Source: Arcuatula senhousia (Eukaryota; Mollusca; Bivalvia; Mytilida; Mytilidae). From it: 64,000 bases of DNA. Positions within the stretch are counted from its first letter, which is position 1. Every line of letters begins with the position of its first letter. The position numbers and the translations under genes are program-made. Positions 47,001 to 62,000 of this stretch are shown here, piece by piece. Where the stretch lies: positions 41,094,106-41,158,105 of the forward strand of contig OZ020303.1 in assembly GCA_963971305.1 (NCBI GenBank), read 5' to 3'. The notes beneath the pieces are model-generated. The model made no database searches, was not told the origin of the DNA, and worked only from the letters and a program-made list of their open reading frames with translations.

Positions 47001-50000
47001 CTGTAATGGTCTTCTTGTATGAAAATATTTAGCAGAATTTTACCAAAATATGCCAATTTTTTCATAATTTTAATAACATTCATGACCAATTTTCTTTAAA
47101 ACAGCTCTGACTGTAACTGTTGGGAATAAAATTTGTTGCTTACTATCCTCTTATACTAAAAACATGTTTGTTTTGGTTATATCTGCATGTTTTTAATTTT
47201 TTTACCCCCAAAAGTTATGCATTTTGTGAGGATATATTAAAACCGCCTTTAAAAATCAGTGATGCATCACACAAAACCTCAAAGTTTGTATACATAAGTA
47301 CATTAAATTAATATTTTGGGTCTTATTTTGTAAGCTTAGCATATATTGAACATTTTAAGACCATTAGGAATCAATTTTGTGTTTTCAATTTGTCAAAATC
47401 CTTCTGACCATACATATACCCCTTGAAAAGTAAGAAAATGCTAATTTTCTACTCCGCGAATGTGGGAAGGAGTAAACATCAAACCCCATGCACTTATTTC
47501 TTGAAAACAGGTGCTTTTCATGTTTAATATATGTTATTCTATTGATATAAGCAATTGGTTTGGGGAAAATCTATAAAATATTTTGAAAATTAATAAATAG
47601 GCATCATGGGTTTTACTGCAGATTCAGCGGACAAAATGTTTAAGTCAATATCTCCCAAAAAAGTGCTTATATCTTTATGGTTAAGCATTGCACACCTCTG
47701 AAACATTCTATTTCAACTCAAAAAAGACTCAGCATCATAAAAAGCACTTTATTTCAAAAAGTTGAGGCGTTTCTGAGGTGTTTTAGGTACGAGTACACAA
47801 TTATCGCCCTTTGCTTTTCGTTGACCACGAATATAGTTCCTATTGAAAATAGTGCCTTAGAAAATAATTTGCTTCAATGTGTTCTCTTTAATTTTTGTAG
47901 TTGTTTTTGGTCTCATTTCAAAGGAAAGGGGTCACAGAACACTAGCAAGATGTTTTAGAAATGATGTGAAGATGCTTTATGTGAATTAAGAAATGACAAA
48001 AAGGGGGGATTTTTTCTTTTCGGAAGCTCTCAGAACTGATCCCCTCTAGGGCCTTATAGTTTTCACTTGTCAAAAAAGTTGAATATATGCAATTTTTTTT
48101 TTATTTTCCAGTATCAAGGGCATATTGGCCATAGGTACAATATAGCTAAAAGTAAAGTATTTATAGCCATAATTTTTTTCGTAAAGTAAGATATCGCTAT
48201 ATTAAACAAAGAGGGAAAATTAATTGTGTACTCGGGCCTAGAAGAGGCCCTGTGGTAAGTGTAGAGGCAACACTTGGAACTGGCAAAAATTAAAAGAAAT
48301 AGTCTAAATCTTTCAAATTCAACAAGTTAGCATGGTTTTAGTCAAGGTTTTGTTCATTGAGCTTGCTCTATGTCCATATCAAGCCAATTTAGGGTCTCTA
48401 TGGGAATTTCAATGCATTTTCTGTACTTGGGAGAATTTAGTCAAGAGGTCACCAAGTGTGAACTTAAACAAACTAGTTTAATCCTTCTGAAAGTCTTATT
48501 GGGTAAGAAAGTACCCAGGGAAGTGAAAAGAATTCATTTATAACAACAATTTTCATCAGAAAAGGAAAATACTTGATTTTTTGTGTGAAGTGCTAGTGTG
48601 CGGCCAGCTGTCATTTTTATTCATATGCTCTTCTTGGTGTGAACTTCAATTAAAATCTCCTATACAGGATAGAATAAACCTCAGACAGAAACAGTACAAT
48701 AAGATATGTGTAAGAAACACAGAAAATGTCTGAAAACCTACCTGTTTTATCTGTAATGGTCTTCTTGTATGAAAATATTTAGCAGAATTTTACCAAAATA
48801 TGCCAATTTTTTCATAATTTTAATAACATTCATGACCAATTTTCTTTAAAACAGCTCTGACTGTAACTGTTGGGAATAAAATTTGTTGCTTACTATCCTC
48901 TTATACTAAAAACATGTTTGTTTTGGTTATATCTGCATGTTTTTAATTTTTTTACCCCCAAAAGTTATGCATTTTGTGAGGATATATTAAAACCGCCTTT
49001 AAAAATCAGTGATGCATCACACAAAACCTCAAAGTTTGTATACATAAGTACATTAAATTAATATTTTGGGTCTTATTTTGTAAGCTTAGCATATATTGAA
49101 CATTTTAAGACCATTAGGAATCAATTTTGTGTTTTCAATTTGTCAAAATCCTTCTGACCATACATATACCCCTTGAAAAGTAAGAAAATGCTAATTTTCT
49201 ACTCCGCGAATGTGGGAAGGAGTAAACATCAAACCCCATGCACTTATTTCTTGAAAACAGGTGCTTTTCATGTTTAATATATGTTATTCTATTGATATAA
49301 GCAATTGGTTTGGGGAAAATCTATAAAATATTTTGAAAATTAATAAATAGGCATCATGGGTTTTACTGCAGATTCAGCGGACAAAATGTTTAAGTCAATA
49401 TCTCCCAAAAAAGTGCTTATATCTTTATGGTTAAGCATTGCACACCTCTGAAACATTCTATTTCAACTCAAAAAAGACTCAGCATCATAAAAAGCACTTT
49501 ATTTCAAAAAGTTGAGGCGTTTCTGAGGTGTTTTAGGTACGAGTACACAATTATCGCCCTTTGCTTTTCGTTGACCACGAATATAGTTCCTATTGAAAAT
49601 AGTGCCTTAGAAAATAATTTGCTTCAATGTGTTCTCTTTAATTTTTGTAGTTGTTTTTGGTCTCATTTCAAAGGAAAGGGGTCACAGAACACTAGCAAGA
49701 TGTTTTAGAAATGATGTGAAGATGCTTTATGTGAATTAAGAAATGACAAAAAGGGGGGATTTTTTCTTTTCGGAAGCTCTCAGAACTGATCCCCTCTAGG
49801 GCCTTATAGTTTTCACTTGTCAAAAAAGTTGAATATATGCAATTTTTTTTTTATTTTCCAGTATCAAGGGCATATTGGCCATAGGTACAATATAGCTAAA
49901 AGTAAAGTATTTATAGCCATAATTTTTTTCGTAAAGTAAGATATCGCTATATTAAACAAAGAGGGAAAATTAATTGTGTACTCGGGCCTAGAAGAGGCCC

Positions 50001-53000
50001 TGTGGTAAGTGTAGAGGCAACACTTGGAACTGGCAAAAATTAAAAGAAATAGTCTAAATCTTTCAAATTCAACAAGTTAGCATGGTTTTAGTCAAGGTTT
50101 TGTTCATTGAGCTTGCTCTATGTCCATATCAAGCCAATTTAGGGTCTCTATGGGAATTTCAATGCATTTTCTGTACTTGGGAGAATTTAGTCAAGAGGTC
50201 ACCAAGTGTGAACTTAAACAAACTAGTTTAATCCTTCTGAAAGTCTTATTGGGTAAGAAAGTACCCAGGGAAGTGAAAAGAATTCATTTATAACAACAAT
50301 TTTCATCAGAAAAGGAAAATACTTGATTTTTTGTGTGAAGTGCTAGTGTGCGGCCAGCTGTCATTTTTATTCATATGCTCTTCTTGGTGTGAACTTCAAT
50401 TAAAATCTCCTATACAGGATAGAATAAACCTCAGACAGAAACAGTACAATAAGATATGTGTAAGAAACACAGAAAATGTCTGAAAACCTACCTGTTTTAT
50501 CTGTAATGGTCTTCTTGTATGAAAATATTTAGCAGAATTTTACCAAAATATGCCAATTTTTTCATAATTTTAATAACATTCATGACCAATTTTCTTTAAA
50601 ACAGCTCTGACTGTAACTGTTGGGAATAAAATTTGTTGCTTACTATCCTCTTATACTAAAAACATGTTTGTTTTGGTTATATCTGCATGTTTTTAATTTT
50701 TTTACCCCCAAAAGTTATGCATTTTGTGAGGATATATTAAAACCGCCTTTAAAAATCAGTGATGCATCACACAAAACCTCAAAGTTTGTATACATAAGTA
50801 CATTAAATTAATATTTTGGGTCTTATTTTGTAAGCTTAGCATATATTGAACATTTTAAGACCATTAGGAATCAATTTTGTGTTTTCAATTTGTCAAAATC
50901 CTTCTGACCATACATATACCCCTTGAAAAGTAAGAAAATGCTAATTTTCTACTCCGCGAATGTGGGAAGGAGTAAACATCAAACCCCATGCACTTATTTC
51001 TTGAAAACAGGTGCTTTTCATGTTTAATATATGTTATTCTATTGATATAAGCAATTGGTTTGGGGAAAATCTATAAAATATTTTGAAAATTAATAAATAG
51101 GCATCATGGGTTTTACTGCAGATTCAGCGGACAAAATGTTTAAGTCAATATCTCCCAAAAAAGTGCTTATATCTTTATGGTTAAGCATTGCACACCTCTG
51201 AAACATTCTATTTCAACTCAAAAAAGACTCAGCATCATAAAAAGCACTTTATTTCAAAAAGTTGAGGCGTTTCTGAGGTGTTTTAGGTACGAGTACACAA
51301 TTATCGCCCTTTGCTTTTCGTTGACCACGAATATAGTTCCTATTGAAAATAGTGCCTTAGAAAATAATTTGCTTCAATGTGTTCTCTTTAATTTTTGTAG
51401 TTGTTTTTGGTCTCATTTCAAAGGAAAGGGGTCACAGAACACTAGCAAGATGTTTTAGAAATGATGTGAAGATGCTTTATGTGAATTAAGAAATGACAAA
51501 AAGGGGGGATTTTTTCTTTTCGGAAGCTCTCAGAACTGATCCCCTCTAGGGCCTTATAGTTTTCACTTGTCAAAAAAGTTGAATATATGCAATTTTTTTT
51601 TTATTTTCCAGTATCAAGGGCATATTGGCCATAGGTACAATATAGCTAAAAGTAAAGTATTTATAGCCATAATTTTTTTCGTAAAGTAAGATATCGCTAT
51701 ATTAAACAAAGAGGGAAAATTAATTGTGTACTCGGGCCTAGAAGAGGCCCTGTGGTAAGTGTAGAGGCAACACTTGGAACTGGCAAAAATTAAAAGAAAT
51801 AGTCTAAATCTTTCAAATTCAACAAGTTAGCATGGTTTTAGTCAAGGTTTTGTTCATTGAGCTTGCTCTATGTCCATATCAAGCCAATTTAGGGTCTCTA
51901 TGGGAATTTCAATGCATTTTCTGTACTTGGGAGAATTTAGTCAAGAGGTCACCAAGTGTGAACTTAAACAAACTAGTTTAATCCTTCTGAAAGTCTTATT
52001 GGGTAAGAAAGTACCCAGGGAAGTGAAAAGAATTCATTTATAACAACAATTTTCATCAGAAAAGGAAAATACTTGATTTTTTGTGTGAAGTGCTAGTGTG
52101 CGGCCAGCTGTCATTTTTATTCATATGCTCTTCTTGGTGTGAACTTCAATTAAAATCTCCTATACAGGATAGAATAAACCTCAGACAGAAACAGTACAAT
52201 AAGATATGTGTAAGAAACACAGAAAATGTCTGAAAACCTACCTGTTTTATCTGTAATGGTCTTCTTGTATGAAAATATTTAGCAGAATTTTACCAAAATA
52301 TGCCAATTTTTTCATAATTTTAATAACATTCATGACCAATTTTCTTTAAAACAGCTCTGACTGTAACTGTTGGGAATAAAATTTGTTGCTTACTATCCTC
52401 TTATACTAAAAACATGTTTGTTTTGGTTATATCTGCATGTTTTTAATTTTTTTACCCCCAAAAGTTATGCATTTTGTGAGGATATATTAAAACCGCCTTT
52501 AAAAATCAGTGATGCATCACACAAAACCTCAAAGTTTGTATACATAAGTACATTAAATTAATATTTTGGGTCTTATTTTGTAAGCTTAGCATATATTGAA
52601 CATTTTAAGACCATTAGGAATCAATTTTGTGTTTTCAATTTGTCAAAATCCTTCTGACCATACATATACCCCTTGAAAAGTAAGAAAATGCTAATTTTCT
52701 ACTCCGCGAATGTGGGAAGGAGTAAACATCAAACCCCATGCACTTATTTCTTGAAAACAGGTGCTTTTCATGTTTAATATATGTTATTCTATTGATATAA
52801 GCAATTGGTTTGGGGAAAATCTATAAAATATTTTGAAAATTAATAAATAGGCATCATGGGTTTTACTGCAGATTCAGCGGACAAAATGTTTAAGTCAATA
52901 TCTCCCAAAAAAGTGCTTATATCTTTATGGTTAAGCATTGCACACCTCTGAAACATTCTATTTCAACTCAAAAAAGACTCAGCATCATAAAAAGCACTTT

Positions 53001-56000
53001 ATTTCAAAAAGTTGAGGCGTTTCTGAGGTGTTTTAGGTACGAGTACACAATTATCGCCCTTTGCTTTTCGTTGACCACGAATATAGTTCCTATTGAAAAT
53101 AGTGCCTTAGAAAATAATTTGCTTCAATGTGTTCTCTTTAATTTTTGTAGTTGTTTTTGGTCTCATTTCAAAGGAAAGGGGTCACAGAACACTAGCAAGA
53201 TGTTTTAGAAATGATGTGAAGATGCTTTATGTGAATTAAGAAATGACAAAAAGGGGGGATTTTTTCTTTTCGGAAGCTCTCAGAACTGATCCCCTCTAGG
53301 GCCTTATAGTTTTCACTTGTCAAAAAAGTTGAATATATGCAATTTTTTTTTTATTTTCCAGTATCAAGGGCATATTGGCCATAGGTACAATATAGCTAAA
53401 AGTAAAGTATTTATAGCCATAATTTTTTTCGTAAAGTAAGATATCGCTATATTAAACAAAGAGGGAAAATTAATTGTGTACTCGGGCCTAGAAGAGGCCC
53501 TGTGGTAAGTGTAGAGGCAACACTTGGAACTGGCAAAAATTAAAAGAAATAGTCTAAATCTTTCAAATTCAACAAGTTAGCATGGTTTTAGTCAAGGTTT
53601 TGTTCATTGAGCTTGCTCTATGTCCATATCAAGCCAATTTAGGGTCTCTATGGGAATTTCAATGCATTTTCTGTACTTGGGAGAATTTAGTCAAGAGGTC
53701 ACCAAGTGTGAACTTAAACAAACTAGTTTAATCCTTCTGAAAGTCTTATTGGGTAAGAAAGTACCCAGGGAAGTGAAAAGAATTCATTTATAACAACAAT
53801 TTTCATCAGAAAAGGAAAATACTTGATTTTTTGTGTGAAGTGCTAGTGTGCGGCCAGCTGTCATTTTTATTCATATGCTCTTCTTGGTGTGAACTTCAAT
53901 TAAAATCTCCTATACAGGATAGAATAAACCTCAGACAGAAACAGTACAATAAGATATGTGTAAGAAACACAGAAAATGTCTGAAAACCTACCTGTTTTAT
54001 CTGTAATGGTCTTCTTGTATGAAAATATTTAGCAGAATTTTACCAAAATATGCCAATTTTTTCATAATTTTAATAACATTCATGACCAATTTTCTTTAAA
54101 ACAGCTCTGACTGTAACTGTTGGGAATAAAATTTGTTGCTTACTATCCTCTTATACTAAAAACATGTTTGTTTTGGTTATATCTGCATGTTTTTAATTTT
54201 TTTACCCCCAAAAGTTATGCATTTTGTGAGGATATATTAAAACCGCCTTTAAAAATCAGTGATGCATCACACAAAACCTCAAAGTTTGTATACATAAGTA
54301 CATTAAATTAATATTTTGGGTCTTATTTTGTAAGCTTAGCATATATTGAACATTTTAAGACCATTAGGAATCAATTTTGTGTTTTCAATTTGTCAAAATC
54401 CTTCTGACCATACATATACCCCTTGAAAAGTAAGAAAATGCTAATTTTCTACTCCGCGAATGTGGGAAGGAGTAAACATCAAACCCCATGCACTTATTTC
54501 TTGAAAACAGGTGCTTTTCATGTTTAATATATGTTATTCTATTGATATAAGCAATTGGTTTGGGGAAAATCTATAAAATATTTTGAAAATTAATAAATAG
54601 GCATCATGGGTTTTACTGCAGATTCAGCGGACAAAATGTTTAAGTCAATATCTCCCAAAAAAGTGCTTATATCTTTATGGTTAAGCATTGCACACCTCTG
54701 AAACATTCTATTTCAACTCAAAAAAGACTCAGCATCATAAAAAGCACTTTATTTCAAAAAGTTGAGGCGTTTCTGAGGTGTTTTAGGTACGAGTACACAA
54801 TTATCGCCCTTTGCTTTTCGTTGACCACGAATATAGTTCCTATTGAAAATAGTGCCTTAGAAAATAATTTGCTTCAATGTGTTCTCTTTAATTTTTGTAG
54901 TTGTTTTTGGTCTCATTTCAAAGGAAAGGGGTCACAGAACACTAGCAAGATGTTTTAGAAATGATGTGAAGATGCTTTATGTGAATTAAGAAATGACAAA
55001 AAGGGGGGATTTTTTCTTTTCGGAAGCTCTCAGAACTGATCCCCTCTAGGGCCTTATAGTTTTCACTTGTCAAAAAAGTTGAATATATGCAATTTTTTTT
55101 TTATTTTCCAGTATCAAGGGCATATTGGCCATAGGTACAATATAGCTAAAAGTAAAGTATTTATAGCCATAATTTTTTTCGTAAAGTAAGATATCGCTAT
55201 ATTAAACAAAGAGGGAAAATTAATTGTGTACTCGGGCCTAGAAGAGGCCCTGTGGTAAGTGTAGAGGCAACACTTGGAACTGGCAAAAATTAAAAGAAAT
55301 AGTCTAAATCTTTCAAATTCAACAAGTTAGCATGGTTTTAGTCAAGGTTTTGTTCATTGAGCTTGCTCTATGTCCATATCAAGCCAATTTAGGGTCTCTA
55401 TGGGAATTTCAATGCATTTTCTGTACTTGGGAGAATTTAGTCAAGAGGTCACCAAGTGTGAACTTAAACAAACTAGTTTAATCCTTCTGAAAGTCTTATT
55501 GGGTAAGAAAGTACCCAGGGAAGTGAAAAGAATTCATTTATAACAACAATTTTCATCAGAAAAGGAAAATACTTGATTTTTTGTGTGAAGTGCTAGTGTG
55601 CGGCCAGCTGTCATTTTTATTCATATGCTCTTCTTGGTGTGAACTTCAATTAAAATCTCCTATACAGGATAGAATAAACCTCAGACAGAAACAGTACAAT
55701 AAGATATGTGTAAGAAACACAGAAAATGTCTGAAAACCTACCTGTTTTATCTGTAATGGTCTTCTTGTATGAAAATATTTAGCAGAATTTTACCAAAATA
55801 TGCCAATTTTTTCATAATTTTAATAACATTCATGACCAATTTTCTTTAAAACAGCTCTGACTGTAACTGTTGGGAATAAAATTTGTTGCTTACTATCCTC
55901 TTATACTAAAAACATGTTTGTTTTGGTTATATCTGCATGTTTTTAATTTTTTTACCCCCAAAAGTTATGCATTTTGTGAGGATATATTAAAACCGCCTTT

Positions 56001-59000
56001 AAAAATCAGTGATGCATCACACAAAACCTCAAAGTTTGTATACATAAGTACATTAAATTAATATTTTGGGTCTTATTTTGTAAGCTTAGCATATATTGAA
56101 CATTTTAAGACCATTAGGAATCAATTTTGTGTTTTCAATTTGTCAAAATCCTTCTGACCATACATATACCCCTTGAAAAGTAAGAAAATGCTAATTTTCT
56201 ACTCCGCGAATGTGGGAAGGAGTAAACATCAAACCCCATGCACTTATTTCTTGAAAACAGGTGCTTTTCATGTTTAATATATGTTATTCTATTGATATAA
56301 GCAATTGGTTTGGGGAAAATCTATAAAATATTTTGAAAATTAATAAATAGGCATCATGGGTTTTACTGCAGATTCAGCGGACAAAATGTTTAAGTCAATA
56401 TCTCCCAAAAAAGTGCTTATATCTTTATGGTTAAGCATTGCACACCTCTGAAACATTCTATTTCAACTCAAAAAAGACTCAGCATCATAAAAAGCACTTT
56501 ATTTCAAAAAGTTGAGGCGTTTCTGAGGTGTTTTAGGTACGAGTACACAATTATCGCCCTTTGCTTTTCGTTGACCACGAATATAGTTCCTATTGAAAAT
56601 AGTGCCTTAGAAAATAATTTGCTTCAATGTGTTCTCTTTAATTTTTGTAGTTGTTTTTGGTCTCATTTCAAAGGAAAGGGGTCACAGAACACTAGCAAGA
56701 TGTTTTAGAAATGATGTGAAGATGCTTTATGTGAATTAAGAAATGACAAAAAGGGGGGATTTTTTCTTTTCGGAAGCTCTCAGAACTGATCCCCTCTAGG
56801 GCCTTATAGTTTTCACTTGTCAAAAAAGTTGAATATATGCAATTTTTTTTTTATTTTCCAGTATCAAGGGCATATTGGCCATAGGTACAATATAGCTAAA
56901 AGTAAAGTATTTATAGCCATAATTTTTTTCGTAAAGTAAGATATCGCTATATTAAACAAAGAGGGAAAATTAATTGTGTACTCGGGCCTAGAAGAGGCCC
57001 TGTGGTAAGTGTAGAGGCAACACTTGGAACTGGCAAAAATTAAAAGAAATAGTCTAAATCTTTCAAATTCAACAAGTTAGCATGGTTTTAGTCAAGGTTT
57101 TGTTCATTGAGCTTGCTCTATGTCCATATCAAGCCAATTTAGGGTCTCTATGGGAATTTCAATGCATTTTCTGTACTTGGGAGAATTTAGTCAAGAGGTC
57201 ACCAAGTGTGAACTTAAACAAACTAGTTTAATCCTTCTGAAAGTCTTATTGGGTAAGAAAGTACCCAGGGAAGTGAAAAGAATTCATTTATAACAACAAT
57301 TTTCATCAGAAAAGGAAAATACTTGATTTTTTGTGTGAAGTGCTAGTGTGCGGCCAGCTGTCATTTTTATTCATATGCTCTTCTTGGTGTGAACTTCAAT
57401 TAAAATCTCCTATACAGGATAGAATAAACCTCAGACAGAAACAGTACAATAAGATATGTGTAAGAAACACAGAAAATGTCTGAAAACCTACCTGTTTTAT
57501 CTGTAATGGTCTTCTTGTATGAAAATATTTAGCAGAATTTTACCAAAATATGCCAATTTTTTCATAATTTTAATAACATTCATGACCAATTTTCTTTAAA
57601 ACAGCTCTGACTGTAACTGTTGGGAATAAAATTTGTTGCTTACTATCCTCTTATACTAAAAACATGTTTGTTTTGGTTATATCTGCATGTTTTTAATTTT
57701 TTTACCCCCAAAAGTTATGCATTTTGTGAGGATATATTAAAACCGCCTTTAAAAATCAGTGATGCATCACACAAAACCTCAAAGTTTGTATACATAAGTA
57801 CATTAAATTAATATTTTGGGTCTTATTTTGTAAGCTTAGCATATATTGAACATTTTAAGACCATTAGGAATCAATTTTGTGTTTTCAATTTGTCAAAATC
57901 CTTCTGACCATACATATACCCCTTGAAAAGTAAGAAAATGCTAATTTTCTACTCCGCGAATGTGGGAAGGAGTAAACATCAAACCCCATGCACTTATTTC
58001 TTGAAAACAGGTGCTTTTCATGTTTAATATATGTTATTCTATTGATATAAGCAATTGGTTTGGGGAAAATCTATAAAATATTTTGAAAATTAATAAATAG
58101 GCATCATGGGTTTTACTGCAGATTCAGCGGACAAAATGTTTAAGTCAATATCTCCCAAAAAAGTGCTTATATCTTTATGGTTAAGCATTGCACACCTCTG
58201 AAACATTCTATTTCAACTCAAAAAAGACTCAGCATCATAAAAAGCACTTTATTTCAAAAAGTTGAGGCGTTTCTGAGGTGTTTTAGGTACGAGTACACAA
58301 TTATCGCCCTTTGCTTTTCGTTGACCACGAATATAGTTCCTATTGAAAATAGTGCCTTAGAAAATAATTTGCTTCAATGTGTTCTCTTTAATTTTTGTAG
58401 TTGTTTTTGGTCTCATTTCAAAGGAAAGGGGTCACAGAACACTAGCAAGATGTTTTAGAAATGATGTGAAGATGCTTTATGTGAATTAAGAAATGACAAA
58501 AAGGGGGGATTTTTTCTTTTCGGAAGCTCTCAGAACTGATCCCCTCTAGGGCCTTATAGTTTTCACTTGTCAAAAAAGTTGAATATATGCAATTTTTTTT
58601 TTATTTTCCAGTATCAAGGGCATATTGGCCATAGGTACAATATAGCTAAAAGTAAAGTATTTATAGCCATAATTTTTTTCGTAAAGTAAGATATCGCTAT
58701 ATTAAACAAAGAGGGAAAATTAATTGTGTACTCGGGCCTAGAAGAGGCCCTGTGGTAAGTGTAGAGGCAACACTTGGAACTGGCAAAAATTAAAAGAAAT
58801 AGTCTAAATCTTTCAAATTCAACAAGTTAGCATGGTTTTAGTCAAGGTTTTGTTCATTGAGCTTGCTCTATGTCCATATCAAGCCAATTTAGGGTCTCTA
58901 TGGGAATTTCAATGCATTTTCTGTACTTGGGAGAATTTAGTCAAGAGGTCACCAAGTGTGAACTTAAACAAACTAGTTTAATCCTTCTGAAAGTCTTATT

Positions 59001-62000
59001 GGGTAAGAAAGTACCCAGGGAAGTGAAAAGAATTCATTTATAACAACAATTTTCATCAGAAAAGGAAAATACTTGATTTTTTGTGTGAAGTGCTAGTGTG
59101 CGGCCAGCTGTCATTTTTATTCATATGCTCTTCTTGGTGTGAACTTCAATTAAAATCTCCTATACAGGATAGAATAAACCTCAGACAGAAACAGTACAAT
59201 AAGATATGTGTAAGAAACACAGAAAATGTCTGAAAACCTACCTGTTTTATCTGTAATGGTCTTCTTGTATGAAAATATTTAGCAGAATTTTACCAAAATA
59301 TGCCAATTTTTTCATAATTTTAATAACATTCATGACCAATTTTCTTTAAAACAGCTCTGACTGTAACTGTTGGGAATAAAATTTGTTGCTTACTATCCTC
59401 TTATACTAAAAACATGTTTGTTTTGGTTATATCTGCATGTTTTTAATTTTTTTACCCCCAAAAGTTATGCATTTTGTGAGGATATATTAAAACCGCCTTT
59501 AAAAATCAGTGATGCATCACACAAAACCTCAAAGTTTGTATACATAAGTACATTAAATTAATATTTTGGGTCTTATTTTGTAAGCTTAGCATATATTGAA
59601 CATTTTAAGACCATTAGGAATCAATTTTGTGTTTTCAATTTGTCAAAATCCTTCTGACCATACATATACCCCTTGAAAAGTAAGAAAATGCTAATTTTCT
59701 ACTCCGCGAATGTGGGAAGGAGTAAACATCAAACCCCATGCACTTATTTCTTGAAAACAGGTGCTTTTCATGTTTAATATATGTTATTCTATTGATATAA
59801 GCAATTGGTTTGGGGAAAATCTATAAAATATTTTGAAAATTAATAAATAGGCATCATGGGTTTTACTGCAGATTCAGCGGACAAAATGTTTAAGTCAATA
59901 TCTCCCAAAAAAGTGCTTATATCTTTATGGTTAAGCATTGCACACCTCTGAAACATTCTATTTCAACTCAAAAAAGACTCAGCATCATAAAAAGCACTTT
60001 ATTTCAAAAAGTTGAGGCGTTTCTGAGGTGTTTTAGGTACGAGTACACAATTATCGCCCTTTGCTTTTCGTTGACCACGAATATAGTTCCTATTGAAAAT
60101 AGTGCCTTAGAAAATAATTTGCTTCAATGTGTTCTCTTTAATTTTTGTAGTTGTTTTTGGTCTCATTTCAAAGGAAAGGGGTCACAGAACACTAGCAAGA
60201 TGTTTTAGAAATGATGTGAAGATGCTTTATGTGAATTAAGAAATGACAAAAAGGGGGGATTTTTTCTTTTCGGAAGCTCTCAGAACTGATCCCCTCTAGG
60301 GCCTTATAGTTTTCACTTGTCAAAAAAGTTGAATATATGCAATTTTTTTTTTATTTTCCAGTATCAAGGGCATATTGGCCATAGGTACAATATAGCTAAA
60401 AGTAAAGTATTTATAGCCATAATTTTTTTCGTAAAGTAAGATATCGCTATATTAAACAAAGAGGGAAAATTAATTGTGTACTCGGGCCTAGAAGAGGCCC
60501 TGTGGTAAGTGTAGAGGCAACACTTGGAACTGGCAAAAATTAAAAGAAATAGTCTAAATCTTTCAAATTCAACAAGTTAGCATGGTTTTAGTCAAGGTTT
60601 TGTTCATTGAGCTTGCTCTATGTCCATATCAAGCCAATTTAGGGTCTCTATGGGAATTTCAATGCATTTTCTGTACTTGGGAGAATTTAGTCAAGAGGTC
60701 ACCAAGTGTGAACTTAAACAAACTAGTTTAATCCTTCTGAAAGTCTTATTGGGTAAGAAAGTACCCAGGGAAGTGAAAAGAATTCATTTATAACAACAAT
60801 TTTCATCAGAAAAGGAAAATACTTGATTTTTTGTGTGAAGTGCTAGTGTGCGGCCAGCTGTCATTTTTATTCATATGCTCTTCTTGGTGTGAACTTCAAT
60901 TAAAATCTCCTATACAGGATAGAATAAACCTCAGACAGAAACAGTACAATAAGATATGTGTAAGAAACACAGAAAATGTCTGAAAACCTACCTGTTTTAT
61001 CTGTAATGGTCTTCTTGTATGAAAATATTTAGCAGAATTTTACCAAAATATGCCAATTTTTTCATAATTTTAATAACATTCATGACCAATTTTCTTTAAA
61101 ACAGCTCTGACTGTAACTGTTGGGAATAAAATTTGTTGCTTACTATCCTCTTATACTAAAAACATGTTTGTTTTGGTTATATCTGCATGTTTTTAATTTT
61201 TTTACCCCCAAAAGTTATGCATTTTGTGAGGATATATTAAAACCGCCTTTAAAAATCAGTGATGCATCACACAAAACCTCAAAGTTTGTATACATAAGTA
61301 CATTAAATTAATATTTTGGGTCTTATTTTGTAAGCTTAGCATATATTGAACATTTTAAGACCATTAGGAATCAATTTTGTGTTTTCAATTTGTCAAAATC
61401 CTTCTGACCATACATATACCCCTTGAAAAGTAAGAAAATGCTAATTTTCTACTCCGCGAATGTGGGAAGGAGTAAACATCAAACCCCATGCACTTATTTC
61501 TTGAAAACAGGTGCTTTTCATGTTTAATATATGTTATTCTATTGATATAAGCAATTGGTTTGGGGAAAATCTATAAAATATTTTGAAAATTAATAAATAG
61601 GCATCATGGGTTTTACTGCAGATTCAGCGGACAAAATGTTTAAGTCAATATCTCCCAAAAAAGTGCTTATATCTTTATGGTTAAGCATTGCACACCTCTG
61701 AAACATTCTATTTCAACTCAAAAAAGACTCAGCATCATAAAAAGCACTTTATTTCAAAAAGTTGAGGCGTTTCTGAGGTGTTTTAGGTACGAGTACACAA
61801 TTATCGCCCTTTGCTTTTCGTTGACCACGAATATAGTTCCTATTGAAAATAGTGCCTTAGAAAATAATTTGCTTCAATGTGTTCTCTTTAATTTTTGTAG
61901 TTGTTTTTGGTCTCATTTCAAAGGAAAGGGGTCACAGAACACTAGCAAGATGTTTTAGAAATGATGTGAAGATGCTTTATGTGAATTAAGAAATGACAAA